Shown here: positions 5,473-7,522 of the stretch, piece by piece | Layout of the letters: every line of letters starts with the position of its first letter | Position numbering within the stretch: the first letter of the stretch is position 1 | Assembly: GCA_030621995.1 (NCBI GenBank) | Contig: JAUXGP010000076.1 | Span: forward strand, 1 to 7,522 | Direction: 5' to 3' | DNA length: 7,522 bases | Origin: Psychrilyobacter sp. | Lineage (GTDB): Bacteria; Fusobacteriota; Fusobacteriia; Fusobacteriales; Fusobacteriaceae | Translations under genes and position numbers: made by a program | Notes under the pieces: model-generated | The model's input: the letters and a program-made list of their open reading frames with translations, nothing else | The model's database searches: none | What the model was told of the DNA's origin: nothing

Positions 5473-6486
5473 ATGATTCAGATCAAAGACATCAAAAAAA
5501 CCTATACCAGCAATAAGATCAGTGTAGATGCACTAAAAAATATCAACCTCAATATCGATAAAGGTGATTTCTATGGAATTATTGGTCTCAGCGGGGCTGG
5601 AAAGTCAACCCTTATAAGACTCCTCAATAGATTAGAAGAACCATCCAGCGGTGAGATCATAGTGGAAAGTAAAAATATCCTGAATTTTAATAATTCTGAA
5701 TTACAGAAATATAGAAAAAAAACCGGGATGATCTTCCAGGGGTTTAACCTTATGAGTTCTAAGAGTGTGGAAAAAAATATAGCCTTTGCCCTGGAGGTAG
5801 CCGACTACCCCAAGGAAAAAATAAAATCCAGGGTTATGGAACTGCTGAAATTGGTAGAATTAGAGGATAAAATCCACAGTTATCCTGCTCAGCTTTCCGG
5901 GGGACAAAAACAAAGGGTAGCTATCGCCAGAGCCCTGGCTAACCATCCCAAAATCCTTCTTTCAGATGAAGCTACCAGTGCACTGGATCCTAAAACCACA
6001 AAAAATATCTTAAACTTATTAAAAGATATTCAAAAAAAATTAAACTTAACTATTATCCTGATTACCCATCAAATGGAGGTTATCAGAGATTCTTGCAACA
6101 AGGTGGCAGTTTTAGATGGAGGAAATGTAGTGGAAGCAGGAGAGGTAGTAGATATATTTTCAAATCCTCAAACTGCAATTACACAGGAATTTATAAAGCA
6201 TCTAATTCCTGAGGAAGAAGTAGAAGTTACATTCAGCCAAAAGAAAGGCAGAAAGATAATAAAACTCTCCTATGTAGGAATGGCTGTTGATAAACCTATT
6301 ATCTCTCAATTAGTCAGGAAATTTGATATAGATGTAAATATCCTGGCTGGGAGTATCGATAAATTAGTAACTAACAGTGTAGGACACCTTATCTTGGAAC
6401 TCAGCGGTGAGATGGAAAAACAAGTGGAAAGTATAGATTGGCTCAAACAAAATAAATTAGGAATCGAGGTGTTATACAATGGATAA
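5473..6486 (+). CDS. metN: Methionine ABC importer ATP-binding protein MetN
   Basis: 337 residues, close to E. coli MetN (343). The ATPase domain has Walker A GLSGAGKST (38-46), Q-loop Q89 (MIFQGFNLM), signature LSGGQ (141-145), Walker B ILLSDE (161-166) and H-loop H199. Residues about 260-337 form the C-terminal NIL/ACT-like domain characteristic of MetN, where cytoplasmic methionine binds to inhibit the E. coli transporter (trans-inhibition, family knowledge). It is an inner-membrane-associated dimer that powers methionine uptake through MetI. ATG at 5473 is supported by AAGGAG (5458-5463), 9 nt upstream, just after the attenuator terminator. The metN stop overlaps the metI start by 8 nt. 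Methionine specificity is taken from the NIL domain, the MetI/MetQ partners and the Met-rich leader peptide; related NlpA-type systems can carry other substrates. Confidence 0.95.
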   Translation: MIQIKDIKKTYTSNKISVDALKNINLNIDKGDFYGIIGLSGAGKSTLIRLLNRLEEPSSGEIIVESKNILNFNNSELQKYRKKTGMIFQGFNLMSSKSVEKNIAFALEVADYPKEKIKSRVMELLKLVELEDKIHSYPAQLSGGQKQRVAIARALANHPKILLSDEATSALDPKTTKNILNLLKDIQKKLNLTIILITHQMEVIRDSCNKVAVLDGGNVVEAGEVVDIFSNPQTAITQEFIKHLIPEEEVEVTFSQKKGRKIIKLSYVGMAVDKPIISQLVRKFDIDVNILAGSIDKLVTNSVGHLILELSGEMEKQVESIDWLKQNKLGIEVLYNG

Positions 6487-7135
6487 AATTATAAGTTTAC
6501 TCCTGCCGGCATTTAATCAGACTATATACATGGTGATATTTTCCACTATATTTGCCCTCCTCATAGGAGTCCCTATAGGAATTTTATTATATGTCACAAA
6601 ACCAGATAATATCCTGCCCATGAAAAAACTCAACAAAACTTTAGATTTAATTGTCAACATAGGAAGATCGTTTCCATTTATCATATTGATGATCTTGGTC
6701 CTGCCTATATCGCGTTTTATCGTAGGAACAACCATTGGCTCTACAGCCAGCATTGTACCACTATCTATCTCGGCAGCTCCATTTGTTGCCAGGATCATCG
6801 AGGGAGCTATAAACGAAGTGGATAGAGGAATTATCGAAGCATCTATCTCATTGGGAGCTTCTAAATTTCAGATTATTACCCAGGTGTTGATACCGGAGGC
6901 ACTGCCCGGTTTAATTCACGGTATCACCCTCACCATAATAAATTTAATCGGCTATTCAGCCATGGCAGGAGCTATTGGAGGTGGTGGTTTAGGAGACGTC
7001 GCAATCAGATACGGGTATCAAAGGTTCCAGATAGATATCATGGTTATATCGGTTATCAGTATAATAATACTGGTTCAGATAGTTCAATTTACAGGAAATA
7101 ATATTGTCAGCAAGATTACGGCCAAAAGAAAGTAA
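6479..7135 (+). CDS. metI: Methionine ABC importer permease MetI
   Basis: 218 residues, matching the usual 217 or so for MetI. It is a hydrophobic permease with about five membrane segments (near 15-39, 57-80, 88-108, 147-168, 185-205). The cytoplasmic EAA loop that contacts the ATPase spans about 120-144 (EASISLGASKFQ, then PEALPG), followed by the GYSAMAGAIGGGGLGDVA block typical of MetI. Two copies form the translocation pore with a MetN dimer. ATG at 6479 lies inside the end of metN (8-nt overlap), with GAGGT at 6466-6470 inside metN serving as ribosome binding site, so translation is probably coupled. metQ follows 22 nt after the stop. Confidence 0.95.
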   Translation: MDKIISLLLPAFNQTIYMVIFSTIFALLIGVPIGILLYVTKPDNILPMKKLNKTLDLIVNIGRSFPFIILMILVLPISRFIVGTTIGSTASIVPLSISAAPFVARIIEGAINEVDRGIIEASISLGASKFQIITQVLIPEALPGLIHGITLTIINLIGYSAMAGAIGGGGLGDVAIRYGYQRFQIDIMVISVISIIILVQIVQFTGNNIVSKITAKRK

Positions 7136-7157
7136 TTTAGACCCAGGGAGGAATAAA

Positions 7158-7522
7158 ATGAAAAAAATTATATTTATATTATCACTTATTGCTATATTTA
7201 TCGGATGCGGAACGAAAGAAGCGGTAGAAAATAATGTATTGAAAGTAGGAGCATCACCATCTCCCCATGCTGAAATTTTAGAGATTATAAAGGATGATCT
7301 AGCTAAAGATGGAATAGAATTAGAAATCGTTGAATTTACCGATTATGTTACTCCCAACCTGGCCCTGAATGACAATGAGATAGATGCTAATTTCTTCCAG
7401 CATGTGCCGTATTTAGAAGCTTTCTCAAAGGACAGGGGATTGGATCTGATTTCTGTTGGAGGAGTATTCGTATCCCCGCTCAGTCTGTTTTCAGATAAGA
7501 TAAAAGATATCAAAGATCTGCA
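7158..7522 (+). CDS. metQ: Methionine-binding lipoprotein MetQ (NlpA family), 3' end cut by window edge
   Basis: Only the first 121 codons are visible of a family that is usually about 260-275 residues. Start ATG 7158-7160 follows a strong AGGGAGGA site (7145-7152). Residues 1-17 are a lipoprotein signal: KK, a hydrophobic stretch, then FIGC with C17 as the lipidated cysteine. The phenylalanine at the -3 position is slightly unusual, but the rest fits. The mature part shows NlpA/MetQ hallmarks: LKVGASPSPHAEILE, EFTDYVTPNLAL and DANFFQHVPYLEAF. It captures methionine outside the membrane and delivers it to MetI. It is the third gene after metN and metI, 22 nt from metI. Confidence 0.95.
   Translation, partial: MKKIIFILSLIAIFIGCGTKEAVENNVLKVGASPSPHAEILEIIKDDLAKDGIELEIVEFTDYVTPNLALNDNEIDANFFQHVPYLEAFSKDRGLDLISVGGVFVSPLSLFSDKIKDIKDL

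Noticed and set aside
6517..6798. 93-codon open frame on the - strand
   Set aside because: It is antisense to metI; the metI frame is supported by overlap with metN and the EAA loop.

Overview
The window is AT-rich bacterial DNA, most likely from a member of the Fusobacteria (the anaerobic Propionigenium/Ilyobacter/Psychrilyobacter/Fusobacterium group). I infer this from the low GC content, the L19 protein sequence, strong AAGGAG-type ribosome binding sites and an oxygen-sensitive glycyl radical enzyme. No database search was possible, so genus is not assigned.

Layout. Positions 1-101 (+) hold the C-terminal end of an ArsC/Spx-like thioredoxin-fold protein. It converges on rplS (ribosomal protein L19, - strand, 143-493), and the two genes share a bidirectional hairpin terminator at 105-132. 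rplS has its own consensus promoter, which abuts the stop codon of the next gene. Three genes on the - strand follow in transcription order: an MsbA/LmrA-type ABC half-exporter (5046-3322), a YjjI-family glycyl radical enzyme (3269-1773) and its YjjW-type radical-SAM activase (1477-602). A promoter (TTAACA-17-TATACT) precedes the exporter, and an extended -10 element overlaps the exporter stop and may drive yjjI separately. Between yjjI and yjjW lies a 295-bp non-coding spacer made of degenerate inverted repeats with CACAGATT and CACGAAT cores.

The 426-bp divergent spacer at 5047-5472 is the most interesting part. On the + strand it holds a promoter, then a 19-codon leader ORF with its own ribosome binding site. 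The leader peptide is MRNFEFRQLNMMMMLWKGL, with four consecutive Met codons. After it come two tightly packed hairpins, a candidate antiterminator and a strong intrinsic terminator that ends just before metN. Next is metN-metI-metQ (5473 to the window end), the MetNIQ-type methionine ABC importer, with metQ cut off by the window edge. The natural reading is classical leader-peptide transcription attenuation of a methionine transporter: ribosomes slowed at Met codons when Met-tRNA is scarce would favour read-through. This is inferred from sequence layout. I recall no described methionine leader peptide of this kind in Fusobacteria, where riboswitches or T-boxes might be expected.

The two halves of the window are functionally separate: an anaerobic radical-enzyme operon of unknown substrate joined to an exporter, and a methionine uptake operon with a self-contained regulatory leader.
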